A stretch of DNA of 64,000 nt. Origin: Taeniopygia guttata (Eukaryota > Chordata > Aves > Passeriformes > Estrildidae). Position 1 is the stretch's first letter; every line of letters starts with the position of its first letter. The notes beneath the pieces were generated by a model. It saw only the letters and a list, made by a program, of their open reading frames with translations. It searched no databases and was not told where the DNA came from. The stretch lies in assembly GCF_048771995.1 (NCBI RefSeq), contig NC_133027.1, forward strand, positions 11,652,001-11,716,000. Reading direction: 5' to 3'. The translations under genes and the position numbers were made by a program. This document shows, in pieces, positions 29,225 through 42,400 of the stretch.

Positions 29225-29654
29225 TGTTTGACATGAGTAATAATTAAGTGTGGCACGGGTGCAAATGTAAAATTTTAGGTTTCTAGATTAGGGGTTCAGA
29301 GGGGACAAGATGGAGGAAATTGGGTGTGTCTTGTCCTTTTCCTCCTTCTTCATGCCCCTCCATGTTTCACTGTAGTGTTGGCATTTTTCTATTGGTTTAG
29401 GCTGGGGACACACTGTTCAACGTAGATGATAGATATTGGCACATTATTGTAAATATAGCACACGTAATTTCTGGTATGTAATGTTTGTAACATCCCACTG
29501 GGGGCAGAGCCCCGCACGCTGCCCTGCAGGACAGACCTGCGGCAGGGCAGCAGAACATGTTAGAGATAAGCAAGAATAAACAACCTTGAAAACAGCACAG
29601 ACGAATTATGGCTTCTTCTTTGGCTACGGGGCAGAAAGACAGAGACTTTCTACA
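29225..29654 (+). mobile_element. Probable LTR (ERVL-like) abutting a truncated ERV
   Basis: Starts TGTTTGACATGAGTAATAAT and ends GACTTTCTACA, with an AATAAA near 29,574. The layout suggests an avian LTR. No target duplication is visible, and pol sequence of another ERV begins within about 20 bp of the end, so the junction may be a deletion or recombination point. Confidence 0.5.
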
Positions 29655-29674
29655 ATCTCGGAATCATCAATACC

Positions 29675-31649
29675 CACAGATTCCGACACTAGCGGACCTT
29701 CAACAACTGTGTGGGTCTTTAAATTGGGTAAGACCATGGCTGGGTATCACCACCGAGGACCTGGCCCCCCTTTTCAATTTATCGGAAGGGGGAGAGGGGC
29801 CTAGTTCCCCACATACCCTCACCCCAGAGGCGCAGAAGGTGTTAGAAAAGGTGCAAACTTACATGTCTGCCACAGGCAGGCCCACTGCTACCAACCGGGC
29901 CTGCCCTTCCAATTCATCATTCTGGGAAAATTTCCATACGTCCACAGGATGATTTTCCAGTGGCACGACAAGATCAGGGAGGAGGACCAGGGCGCGAGGG
30001 ACCCTCTCTTAATCATAGAGTGGGTTTTCCTCAGCCACCACCGGTCCAAAAGAATGACCTTGCCACAGGAGCTGATGGCTGACCTCATTCACAAAGCGCG
30101 ACTGCGCATCAGGGAGTTGGCAGGGTGTGACTTTGGCATCATTCACATTCCAATCCAATTATCCATGGGCCAATTTACAAAAGCGATGTTAGAGCACTTA
30201 CTCCATGAGAATGAGTCCCTGCAGTTTGCGTTGGACAGCTACACCGGTCAAATTTCAATTCATCGGCCGGCCCACAAAATTTTCAATTTGGATGTTCAAT
30301 TCTCATTATCACTCAAAAGGGTCCAGAGTAGGCAACCCCTTAAAGCCTTGACAGTTTTCACAGATGCATCCGGAGCATCCCACAAGTCAGTAATGACTTG
30401 GAAGGATCCTCAGACTCAGCGGTGGGAGGCAGACATTTCCGAGGTGGAAGGATCACCTCAAGTAGCTGAGTTGGCCGCTGTCGTCAGGGCTTTTGAGAGG
30501 TTCCAGGAACCCTTCAATTTGGTTACAGATTCAGCATATGTAGCCGGTATAGTGTCCAGAGCTGAGAATGCAATACTGCAGGAGGTGCCTAACACCGTCC
30601 TATATGAGTTGCTCTCACGACTGATAGATCTTGTCTCCCACCGAGAGCAACAATTCTACGTGATGCATGTCAGGTCGCACACCGACATGCCGGGGTTCAT
30701 TGTTGAGGGCAATCGGAGAGCTGATGCCCTGGCAGCCCCGGTACACATGGTGCCACTCCCTGACCGGTTCCAGCAAGCCAAGGTCAGCCATCAGACGTTC
30801 CACCAGAATGCGCCTGGTCTGGTCCGGCAATTCCAACTCACCCGTGACCAGGCCAAGGCCATTGTGGCCACATGTCCCCAGTGCCAAAACCATCAAATGC
30901 CTGCACTCAGTGCTGGGGCAAATCCCCAAGGGCTTCATAGCTGTGAGGTGTGGCAAATGGACGTCACAAAGATCCCAGAATTTGGTAGACTAAGGGATGT
31001 GCATGTATCGGTGGACACCTTTTCTGGCACCGTCTATGCCTCTGCCCACGCAGGGGAGAGGGCAAAGGATGTAATCAACCACCTCATCCATGCCTTCTCT
31101 GTGTTGGGAGTCCCTAAGGTTTTAAAAATGGACAATGCTCCCGTGTATGGATCCAAGGAGCTCAGGAGCTTCCTACAGCAATGGGGAGTGGAGCACATGA
31201 CCGGCATCCCCCACTCCCCCACAGGTCAGGCCATAGTTGAGAGGACCCACCAGAGGCTGAAGAATATCCTCGAACACCAACGAGCAGCAATGAAGGCGGA
31301 GTCCCCTCATATCCAGCTGGCACAGGCATTGTTCATGCACAATTTTCTGAATTGTGCGTTTGAGAACCTGAACCCTCCCATCACCCGGCATTTCAAGACC
31401 AACCCTCAGCTGGAGCTGAAAGAGAAGCCCCCAGTCCTTATAAAAAACCCAGAGACCTGGTAATTGCAGGGACCGTACGAACTTATTTCTAGGGGGCGGG
31501 GGTATGCATGCATTGTGACTCCAACAGGGTTAAGATGGGTGCCTGCCAAGTGGGTGCGCCCCTACATCACCAAACCAGTCCAGGCCGTACCAATCAGACA
31601 AGTTGAGAACGTCTGCTGGAGAAGAAGGCGACGGACCAATTCAATTTAA
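29675..31649 (+). pseudogene. pol remnant (RNase H and integrase)
   Basis: After the frameshift near 29,872 the frame is open from 29,949 to a TAA at 31461-31463. A further 60 codons of the pol C-terminus (GPYELISRGRGYACI) follow the stop. RNase H keeps TDASG, AELAAVV, TDSAYVAG and RRADALA. Integrase keeps the HHCC zinc residues (HQTFHQN, CPQC), WQMDVTK, and GQAIVERTHQ. Its second catalytic Asp sits in KMDNAPVYG, where most relatives have TDNG. Reverse transcriptase is missing, so no function is expected. Confidence 0.85.
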
Positions 31650-31720
31650 GTTACCCCTTATTAATCTTCTCTTTTTACATTTATTTTACAGCCTCAGCCC
31701 GAGACCATCCTAAAAACATC

Positions 31721-33337
31721 ATGGACCTCAAACACCTGGTCTTCCTGCTCTGCCTCACCATCCCCAGCTCTGCATGGATTGTTCCCCAGCTGACTAATAA
31801 TGTCTGGAAGACGTTGGCATAAGCCCTTGGACAGGATAATATCTGCCTGTCCACCTCCTCCACTGCTGACCCTTTCCTATCCTGCCTTGTGAGGATCCCA
31901 TATAAACTTAATGAGTTTCCCTTCACCTTCCCAAACCCTACAGCCTCTCCCAGCAGGAAAACCCGCTCCTTCACTGTCCGACAGCTAGATGCGTGGAGGA
32001 GTTGGGTCAAACTGCTCCCCCCAATGAAAGACAACCCCCAAGAGCTAGATTAACTCAGATCCTCCCCCGCGTATACCTCTATCCACTTTGATGTCACCCC
32101 TGACCCCCAGGCCCGGCCAGATATTGAGATCAAACAGTTTAATCAGGCGTATACCGCAAAAGAATGGTGCCAACGTGTGATCAAGATCCCTATGCTTTCC
32201 ACCCCCGACAACCGACCCCATGCCCTTCCTAAAGGTACCTTCTTGATTTGCGGCACCCGGGCCTGGACTGGCATCCCCCCTCATCTTATTGGAGGCCCTT
32301 GTACTTTCAGACAGTTGAGCTTGTTTACCCCCAACCAGACCCAAACTGCGCATTGGCAAACACTTAATGAGACTTCCCGATTGGCCCGACCAAAGAGAGA
32401 CACAGAACTCACTAATCTGGACGAAAATTGCAACTCTGAAATTATTCATTGGTCAAACCCAAAAGGCGTGGCCACCATTGCATTTTTACCATGGGTGGCC
32501 ATTGCTCATGCCTTCAGAGAATTGGCAGGCCTGGAGTGCTGGGTGGTAAAACAAGCCAATGTTACGTCAACTGCGCTTGCTGGACTCCTATTAGATGAGG
32601 AGATAACAAGGCAGGCAACCCTCCAAAATCAGGCGGCCAACGATTTCCTCCGACCACTACATGATCATTCTTGTGAGGAGTTTGTGGGCTTGTGCTGCAT
32701 GAATTTAACATCCAAGGCTGGGGATGTCCGAAAGGCAATCAACAAGATGCAGGATGGGATAAAAGACATCAAGAAGGAGACTGGGGATTGGTTGAGTGAC
32801 TTAGTGGGGAATTGGGGCATCTCGGGCTGGGCCACCTCTATTATTCGTTCTGGTTTGTTAATTCTATTTTTTCTTATTTTAGCCCTCATTATTTTTGGGA
32901 TTCTGAGACGGGTAGTGTCTGGCCTCATCACAAAGGTGTTAACCATCCACACCGCGAACCCAGCTGCCCTCTTCTCTGCCCAGGAGTCTGATGGGGATGA
33001 AGAAGACCAGCTAGTTCCAGAACCCGAAGAAGGACCCTGGATGGAGATGGCTCCCACCTGCCAGCCGTGGTTCGCTGACACCTATCCGGACTCGGAATTC
33101 CTACCGCGACCCGAATTTAGTTCATTTAAAAAATACTTTAAAGGACTCTTTCTTCAGTTTTTCGTTTTGTTTAAAATAAAGAAGGGGGAGTTGTTGGGTC
33201 GTGTTTTAAGTTCCCCCCATGTTATGGTTGTTCCCTCTTCCCCTCTTTATGTTAAATGGTCCATCCCTCCTTCTCCTCCTCCCCCTCCGCCTGTCAGTCT
33301 TCCCTTTCCCCTCCCATGTGATGTAACTTTATGCTGA
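31721..33337 (+). pseudogene. env remnant with two in-frame stops
   Basis: ATG at 31721 begins a signal-peptide-like leader. In-frame TAA codons at 31820 and 32051 break the surface subunit. From 32,177 the frame is open through a dibasic cleavage site (ARPKRDTE), a hydrophobic fusion-like stretch, CX6CC (CEEFVGLCC) and a strong membrane anchor near 32,850-32,930. It has a longer acidic cytoplasmic tail than the nested ERV's env and runs past the LTR start. It is clearly homologous to the env at 17,615-18,970. Confidence 0.82.
33179..33190 (+). other. Polypurine tract
   Basis: AAGAAGGGGGAG just before the LTR start TGTTGGGTCG at 33192. Confidence 0.75.
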
Positions 33338-33795
33338 GTCATTTCCCTGACCCCACCCTGGGGCTTGTCTGTCACCCTGAGGCCTCTCCCTCCTTTCCAG
33401 AACCTTCCAGCTAAGGCCTCGGGTGATGGGCTGATCCCCGGGGACCCCTCCCTCCTTCTCACCTCACTGGACACCCCTCCTGATTGTCATTCCCTTCACC
33501 ACTCCCAGGTGGTTCCCTATTGGTTCACTATTGTTCCCTCCCTGTGTTGCCACCCCCTGTTATATACCCATGCAAGCTGTTCTCAGTTGCCTTTTGGGGC
33601 GTACCCGATTCAAGTTGAGGTTAGTCTTGTGGACCAATAAACTTGGAGCTGTGATACCCCCAAAAGGACGACTCCCTCGTCTTTGTCAAGGTCGCCTAAG
33701 GTCCTTTACTGGTCTGGTGCATCTCAGCCTGCCGGTCACGTCCCTCTCCTGCAGTGGTCATAGGGAGTGGCTGTTGTTGTCAGCCGTGCCGAACA
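33192..33795 (+). mobile_element. 3' LTR of the decayed ERV
   Basis: Begins TGTTGGGTCGTG. It has a TTATATACCC TATA-like box near 33,560 and an AATAAA at 33636-33641. The right end (gaaca at 33,795) is a guess, because the partner LTR is missing. Confidence 0.65.
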
Positions 33796-36700
33796 CCTGA
33801 GCTGGCCGCAGACCAAAGAGGCACTACTAGCTGCACCTAATGTCCAACATTTATATACCCTAAATCAGAGATCTCTGAAAGCAGAGCAGGAGACACCTGA
33901 TTTCCAGAGATGCCGGACTTTTCGGAGTTTTCACCAAATCAGCAGGACACTTAAGTTCATGTGATCTCTGAAAGTCAAGTCTACCTCAAATTAGATGTTG
34001 AACAATAGAAAAAGAAAAGCACTGTAAACCTCTCCAAATTTACCTATAAAAGGTTTTGCAGTAGAAAACAGCTTAAGTCACTGCATAAAAAGCTGCCAAA
34101 TGACTAAAATCAACTGACCAAAAAAAGAGAAAAGCTTCCCTCTGGATAACATTCAGCCATAGCATTTTCAATTAACTCTTTCAGAACCCACCAACAAAAC
34201 AAGTTGGTGAGTTAATTTGCATGCAGGAAGTTTTAATATAGTAATATTCCTTTGAGCAAGGTAGCCAGGGTGTGCAATGCAGAACTTTCTCAGCATGCAG
34301 AGTCCAACTGCCCAGAATACCATCTCTTTCAATTTCCTAAATACTACATCTAGTCCTTTTCACACACTTGCCTAAAAGTTCCCTGTTGCTCCCTGAGGTT
34401 CTCAGTTAATAGACATATCAGTGTAATCTGAGTGACACTGTTACCCAACACAGATGGGTTCTCTTGGGGATATTGGCCGAGTGAGTATGGCACTAAACGA
34501 TAGGTACAATTAAAACTTTGTTTTCTTAACAGGATGTTATAATTGATATAGAAGAGAATTTCTTATTAGAATGGCACAGGATTTCTACAAGCAGAGTCAA
34601 CATAGTATAATCTGTAACTAGCATGGTAAGGAATTTATAATACAATTTAACTTATAATTTCTAATCACCTGAACTCTGCAGCTCAGGTCAGATCCCAATC
34701 CATGGATTCTTGTGTCAGTATTACAATCAAAATCTCGAGGGGCTGGGGAACCAGAAGTTGCAGGGGCTGTCTGGGAAGGCACAGCAGGGCTTGGCAGCCA
34801 GGACCACCCAGCCACCACAGCCAGGTCAGCCCAGGATATCAGAAACCTCCCTGGGGACAACAAAGAGCAGGCTGGGACATGGGACCAGGGTGGAGCTGGC
34901 TTGGCCACCAGGCACTCACATAATGTGAATGTGAGTTTGCACATGTATACCAAGCTACTAAGATGTAGGTATGCTCAGATCTAAATCTGTGCCTAGCCTA
35001 TATAAACCATGCCCAGGTAACATAAGGGCTAAAAAGAAGTAATTTCCTTTGTAAACCTACCTTTTTTTCTTTTTTTTTCTTTTTTTTTTTAATTAGGGAA
35101 ATGAAATTAAAAACATAATTTATTTTCTATAATGCAGCTTACAAAATGCATATTTTTGATTATGCTGTAAGATAGACAGGAAAGTTCGCTATTCTAATTG
35201 CTGCCACTGCTTAGGTATTCAGACTGAAGATTTTGAGGCACACTATGATCAAAAGCAATGCCTGGTGGTGTCAAAGGAGAGATTATCCCATGTTTCAGTT
35301 GGCTTCAGATAAAGACCATCTTTGTTTACTGACCTACACTGTAAAAAGATTTGAAGTAACAGACATATAATATGAATTCAAATTAATGTTATTTAAAACA
35401 TCATTGTATACAGCAAACTGCATCTGGTGCTAACAGAGCAATGGTTCAGCTACAAAATTGCTAAGTTAAATTCTCATCAAAATCTTGTGTCTGAATGTAT
35501 TTTGTGTCTATCACTGTATTATCTTCTTTGTTTAAATCCACTTCTCATCACAGATCTATGATTCCAAGCTCCATCTAAAAATATAAGTCTTGTGCAGCCT
35601 TTACTTTGGAATTCTTAGGAAGTAGAGCTGTTTGAAAGTTCTTAAAACAATATATTCAAAAGAAATTTTTTTTTTTTTTTGGTGAGGCTGATTTTTTTGA
35701 TTTTTCTCCTCCTGCTCCCAAGAGTGATCTGCAAAATTGAGATATTTTATCTAGAATTAAAAATACTTTAGAGAGAATATTAATTTTAAGGTAGAATATC
35801 AGTGCCTCTTTTGAGAAGCTTCCTACTCATTTTTCATCTTCATAAATGCTCAACCACCTTGTAAAACTGTTCTGAAAAGTGTACTTTTTTGTGATGATGA
35901 TGATGATTAATAGAAATGAGAACAGGTTTGCCCCTTTTTCCAAAAAGATCCTAAACTGCTCTCCTACTCAAGCAGGTTCCTACTCCTGGATCTTACATAA
36001 GGATCCACATTTTGGATACAGAAAATTAGAAGTTCACTTCCTCATTTCTTGTATAGACACGTAAACAAAAATATTGAATATTCCCACTATTTTTTTGTCA
36101 ATGTATGTTATTTGAAGCTATATCTCTTTTACCAAAATACTACTTTGGTCAAAAGAAGTGGGGATACATGTAAATATAAATGGTCTTTTTGTAGACTGTG
36201 ACTATTAAGTAACCTCAAAACCTTTTTCTGCTGATGACTGTGATAGTTAAACATGTTCTGTCCTCCAGAAATTTCTGCAACATAGGTTTTATTTTCATCA
36301 AAATATTTCAGAATACCGAAGTATTCTAATAGGAAATTACATTCTGGATAAATTTATCTCCCTAAGGAGCACATCAGTTCCCATTTCAGCAAAGACACAA
36401 GCACATGAATCACAGGTATGAAATCCTTCTGCCTTCAGTCTACTCCTAAGCTCACAAGACATGGGATCCCTGCACTTTTCATGCTGCCTTTATAACATGT
36501 TGTAGACCCAGAAAGATCTGTTAGCACAGGATCATTCCACTCTCCCTCCTCTGTTCTGTCATTTACTCACACTGGAAACTAGAGTTTCTCAATTTAGGAG
36601 TGAGGAGTAGTGGAGAAAGCTGTGGGAAGAACTGGGGCATATCTGACCCTGTTGGAATCATGCTCTTCCCAGCCTTCATTCTGGATTCATTGCTGAACTC

Positions 36701-39084
36701 TATGGATGCCTTGAGGGCATTGAAGGGCTGCAGTTCAGTTCAGTTCAACAGTGATGTGGGAAATGGATTTGTAGAGACAAAGCCCAAGTTCTGGACCATG
36801 GCAAGTGAGGACCTGAGAGAGATTGTTTTACAAAGACAGAACTGATCAAAAAGCTTTTTCTTTCATGTCTCAAAAAGAAATAAAACTGAAGTAAGGGAAG
36901 TGGAAGTGGAAAAGACAGAAAAGTAAGAAATGATGTGTCAGTGAATGATAGGAGAGGTTACAGAAAGCGGGCAGAGGCAATCACCCGGATCAGCAGCCAA
37001 AGGTCTGAGGAACTATCAATGTAGAAGTGTATCCAGTAGTGTGCAGTAAAGCAAGAAATGCCCATTTTCACTGCAGTTAATTTATCAAACAAATATCTCT
37101 CAATATAATTTGACATCAGTCTTACTTCTCTAAATGTGTATAAATGCATAACTTATTTCATGGGATCATTAATGATCACAGCAGTGAACAGCTGTCTGGT
37201 TACAAATTTACTGTAATGCTTAAACGCCTACATACTGGAATTCCTTTTTTTCTGGGTTGTTTGGGTTTTTTTTTTGTTGTTGTTGTTTTTTTTGTTTTGT
37301 TTTGGTTTTTTTTTTTGTGGTTTCTTTGTTTTTGTTTTTGTTTTTTGGGTTTTTTTTTTAATAATCAAGGAACTGAAAAGAGAAATAAATATTGTGCTCT
37401 TTCATTAACTTGATCTTGAAGAACTGACTTACCAGTGATCCTTGCATCATATTTCAACAGCTAGTAAGTCTTACAACACTTAAAATATTTTAAAAATCCC
37501 AAACAAACAAAAACCAGAAAGACTAATTATTTTGCAGTCAAACCTGACACAGTGCATAATAGATAATACTGTTTCACCAACTTCCTTTGCAGTTCTTTTT
37601 CTCTTAGAACTGGCATCTTTTGTGGAACATAAGAGTGTTTACAAAAGACAAAATGTTCTGCGAACTGAAAAGAACTCAGCAAAAGTGACTCTAGGAAAGG
37701 TAAAATAAGAATACCTAATTGTATTTAAACATGCAGATGTATTTTTGCATAAAACTGTGCTGCCTCTTAATTCTTCTTTTAAAAAATACATGGGCATTTG
37801 ACATATGTTAATACAAGAAAATAATTCTTATTCCAGGGGTTATTTGTTTTGAGTAAACCTTAGCCAGAAGGTATTTCTGAGGCCAATCATGAAAGCAGAA
37901 TTTTTAAATACTTACAGGTTGTTATTTCTAATACGAAAATCCACAGCTAGTAATTTTTATTAAGAGAATACGTATAAAGAATAAAATCTCCATTTCTAAG
38001 AGCTTGGGTAAGCACAATTCTTTGCTCATTCATATGCTGAGTGCAGACTGCAAGTCAGTATTTAGCAGGGCTGCAGCAGGCAGTGCATGCCTGACCACAC
38101 TCTCCTATTTTTTCACCCTTCTAATAGCATTGGAGAGTCAAAAAAGCAGTGAAAAGAGAAGGGCATGTATTGAGGAATTTGTTATGCAGGATGCACTCAG
38201 GCTTCACGCCATTTAGCTGTAGAGATGAGCCCTAACCCAACAGTTCTCTCTGTGCACTGCTGTATTTACAGGATTGCAAACTGAGAGCAGAATTGAGCCG
38301 AGGAATCTTTTTTCAGAATCATGGGGCTTTTTGTCTGTAGGAAGGCAAGCTGATGCTGTTAAGAGGCAGAAACTGTTAAGAGATCTGGGTTCATAATTAA
38401 AGATTTCTGATGTAACTCTTTCAAATTAGTTATGAACTCTCATTTTTCACTGTTGATACCAAGGATGATAAGAGGAATGCTCATCTTATTCAGCTGAAGT
38501 GTTTAATCTTCCATAACTGTGATGTGCTTGGAGGTGGCAGTACTGAATGTCACAAGAAACAGCTATGAGGAACTAGCATTATGTACTTTGATTGAAGATA
38601 GTCAGATACCTGAACTGAAAAACTGAAAAAAAAAATTTAAAGTAACCTTAGAACAGATCAATTGTTCCGCTGCAGTGTGATCTCTCAGTGCAGAATTATG
38701 CTGAAGTTAGCTTTGTAAAAGCTTTGGTAGAGGTAACTTAAGAGCTATTTTTCAGCCAGCTACATCAGACAGTGAGTGTTTATTTTCTATTTATTTAATT
38801 GCCCATTTCAGCTGAGGAGTAGTTTGTTCTTCTTCCAAGTACTCTCCTTCTGACCTAATGATGTTTCCGAAGCAGCAGCCTTCAATAGCGAGGCCTGTGT
38901 CAGGCCCAAGTGGATTTGGTTAAATTTCTACCTCGTGTCTTCAGTGTGGAGTCAAAGGACAGCAGGAAAAGCAGGGCAAGTAACACTTTACAGAGTGAGG
39001 AGGCTGAGGGCCGAGATGACCCCCGCCACAGCTACGTTTAATACCATGCCCTGAAAGCACGTAATTTATGACGGGACAGGTACC
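33796..39084. other. Intergenic, no gene recognised
   Basis: AT-rich sequence upstream of YTHDC2 with homopolymer tracts (T-runs near 35,062-35,090 and 35,670, and T/G-rich 37,245-37,355). No convincing open frame, RNA gene or recent repeat was seen. Confidence 0.65.
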
Positions 39085-39304
39085 AGTGCCACGTTTTGCT
39101 CGCAGCCACACACCCAGCCCGGGCCTTGGGCAGCCGTGCCCCCGGACCGGCGGGAAAAGCGCCAATTTCCTTCCGTTCGGGCCAGCTCGGCTGCGGGCGA
39201 GCCCCGCCCCGCCCCAGCGTCGCCCCTCGGGCCGAGCGGCTGCGGTCCCCGATCCGCGTCGGTGTCGGGGCCGTGTGGGGGCCGCGTGGGGCCGTGTCGG
39301 GGAC
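39085..39304 (+). promoter_or_regulatory. CpG-island promoter of YTHDC2
   Basis: Abrupt GC- and CpG-rich sequence just before the start codon, with GC boxes (gccccgccccgcccc near 39,204) and no TATA box. This is typical of a broadly expressed vertebrate promoter. The island extends through exon 1. Confidence 0.65.
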
Positions 39305-39479
39305 ATGTCGCGACACAGGCGGGTCCCGCGGCGGCAGCCCGGCGGGGCTGCGGAGGACGGGGCTGCCGCCGCCGCGGTGCGCGCCCGGGCCGAGCCCCTC
39401 AGAGAAGCCGGCGTGGACGAGGAGGTGGAAATGGCGGTGCAGCTGGCCCTGGAGCGGTTCCAGAGCGGGGACGAGGCGG
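39305..39479 (+). CDS. YTHDC2: YTHDC2 exon 1
   Basis: Start codon in the CpG island. It encodes an Arg/Ala/Gly-rich N-terminus ending [21 protein letters not shown] and closes with a GCGG/gtgcgc-type junction (phase 1). Confidence 0.88.
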
Positions 39480-42400
39480 GTGCGCGGCACGGCCCGGCCC
39501 GGGGGCAGCCTGCGGGGAGGGCGCTGGCGGCGGTCACGGAGGGGATCCTGCCCCTCTGCCCGGCCCCGGTGAGGCACAGCTGGGGTGCTGTGTCCAGCTC
39601 TGGGCTTCCCAGCACGGAGACGGGGAGCTAATAGAGCGGGTCCAGCAGAGACCACTGAGACGAGAGGTCTGGAGCATCTCTTATCAGGAAAGGTGTGGGG
39701 GTTGGTCCTGTTTAGCCCAGAGGAGACTGAGAGGGGATCTCACTACTGCATATGAATATCTCCAAGATGAGTCCCAGGAAGGTGGTGCAGCCAGTTTGGT
39801 GACAGGACAAGGAGCAATGGCCATAAATTAAAACAGAAGAAGTTCCACCTGAACATGAGGGAGAACTTCTTTCCTTTGAGAGTGGCAGAGCACTGAAACT
39901 GCTGCCCAGGGAAAGCGTTGAATTTCCCTCTCTGGAGACATCCCAAACCCTAGATGTGTTCCTCTGTCACCTGCTCCAGGTGACCCTGCAGGGGGGTTGC
40001 ACTGGGTGGTCTCCCTTCCAGTCCTAACAATTCTGTGGTTCTGTAACATTGAGATGTCAAGATTACTGCCTGTTGCATTGTTACTGTCTTTTCATTATTA
40101 TTTATCATTCTAGAGATGGAATTTCCTTCTAGTTTCACTAGTACTGAAAGAGCATTTGTTCACCGGCTCTGTCAGTCTCTTGGACTGGTGTCTAAAAGCA
40201 AAGGGTGAGTCAGGGTACAATTTTCAGTTCTTTGGTGCAGACGGATAGAATTTCAAGACTAATGATAACTTGATTGATGTTTTCAACATACTCAACTGTG
40301 TTGCAAGGAATAGTATTAGAGAAAAAAGTGTAAAAGTAGCTACAGAAATGAGCATATTTGTTCATTGCTGTATGCATGCTTGGAAAAGCTTGTGACATGC
40401 ATTTTGGGACAGCTTGATTTTATACTTTGTGGATTTAATGGCTCCATTAAAAAAGCTTCTCACTGTGATTTCTGTTTTTTTTTTTTTCCAAAGAATTTGC
40501 ATAGCGTCTCATACCCTGACAGATAAAAGTTAACCTAGAGTAGGTTCCTTTTTACTAAAATAACTTTTCTCTCCCCCCTGACAGAAAAGGAGCCAATCGA
40601 TACCTGACTGTAAGGAAGAAGGATGTGTCAGAGGCACACGTAGTCATGACTTGTGACTTGGCTCTCCGTACGAAACACGCCGTTCGGAGTCTAATTCAGC
40701 GCTTTCCCGTCACAAATAAGGAACGCAAGGAGCTCCTGCCAAGGACAGAGCGAGGAAGTGTCTGTGCTGTTGCATCCGGTACGTTCAGCATGTGTTCTGA
40801 TTTGGACTTGCCCATCAACACCACTTGAAACCATGACAAAACAAACCTCTTTCTGCTCTGTCCCCTCTGGTGTCCTAACAGACACTTTCAAACAAATGCA
40901 TTAATTTTCCGTACTTTTAAGGTCTTTTATAACTGGTGCTGTGAGGAACTTGGGAAGTCATATTATGCACATTGAGTTGTCCACCTTGTGTTGTGTTAAT
41001 TTAGAATCTTTGAGCCAGTTCCAGCCAAATCTTTTTGGAAGTACATTTTGAAGTGTGGCTTCACACAAGTACTATGAGGTGGGGTTGAAGAGTCAGTGTT
41101 CTTGTGATGCCATAAGAATGCCTATATGAGAAAATGCGGTTGTCTGTTCTGCTTATAGAAATTAATGTCCTTGATAAATCAATAATTTTAGTTTTTATTT
41201 CTTCATCTCTACAAAATAGATTTGGTCCTTAAGAGACTACTGTCCAGACTTGTTGATTTCTCGAATATGGAAGAGTTCACTGAAAGACAAACTTCTGTCA
41301 AAATGTTGGTTTTTTTTTTTTTTAAGCAAGGTTTTCATCTAGATTATTGCTTTAGCAGCTACAAGTGGAAGAGTTGCACTGTGTTTTTGTGTGCAGAGAT
41401 GGGTGTAGTGAACAGAAAACATTTGTACCAGTATGCCTTGTTTAATTGCATGTTTCTGATATGTGGTGTCTGTTCTTGAAGTGCTTTCTTTGCTGTTATT
41501 TTCAATTGTTCTAGTTGTTTAATAGGATTGTTATATGAACAGAGGGAAGCTGTAATAAAAGTACTGAAATGCAATGTCTTAGGAATGTAAGGGATAAGTT
41601 AATGAACAGTCTAATATTTGCCTTTCTCTGCATCTCAAGAATGTATTTTTAGTTCTCCTGATCTGTTAGTCTGTTTGTCTTGGTACAACAGAGCTTGAAA
41701 TTTAGTATATGAATCTGTTAATGGCATTAAATATGTATAAATGAGTATACAGTGAGCTTTTCATTCTGCCAGAAAATAGTTCTCAAGGAATTATAGAGTG
41801 GTACTTGCAATGATGGATGTGAAGTGGCTCCCTCAGAAGATGTGCCCGTTTTTTGGCTGCTCATGCACCGCTTTCTAACACATCGCACTGCTGTGTGGGG
41901 GCCAGGGCTCTTGATACAGCATGCTTGCATTGGTATGATTTCAGGCAAACGTGTGGAATAGCTTAAAGGTTTAACTCTGTCAGTGTGTATTTCTAGGGGG
42001 AACTGCAGGTGTGAAATGTGGGCGCAGATACAAACGCCACCAAAATACACCAGGCTGGTATTCTCTGGTTTAGTTTGTTTCTCCTTTTGCTCTTTGTAGG
42101 CTTTTTTGACATGGAGCAATGCTGTGGAAGAGTCTGGTTTTCTTCAAAATACCCATGAAAGTAATAAGTGTTTTGAAAAATATCTATTCCAAGCACTGCA
42201 GGACATGCTATAAAAATGACGTCTAAATGTGTGATGGGTTTGTCACTTTACCGACAGGGATGCATAAAAAGTCAGCAATGTTAATTTTTAAGTACAGTTT
42301 TTGAGCAGTGTTTTTGTGACCTTCCTCTGTGTCTGCATAAATAAACTTTTAACTTGTCTTTGCAGAAAACAAAGAAGTAAACAAGACAAGTGGTCGACTT

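Larger units (their letters stand above)
29675..33795 (+). mobile_element. Decayed, 5'-truncated ERV (RNase H, integrase, env, 3' LTR)
   Basis: A plus-strand provirus remnant that begins in the connection region of pol (ADLQQLCGSLNW) and lacks its 5' LTR, gag, pro and most of reverse transcriptase. It carries a frameshift near 29,872, a stop near the pol C-terminus, and two stops in env. Its pol resembles ERV-A more than the nested ERV. A polypurine tract and LTR close the element. Confidence 0.88.
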
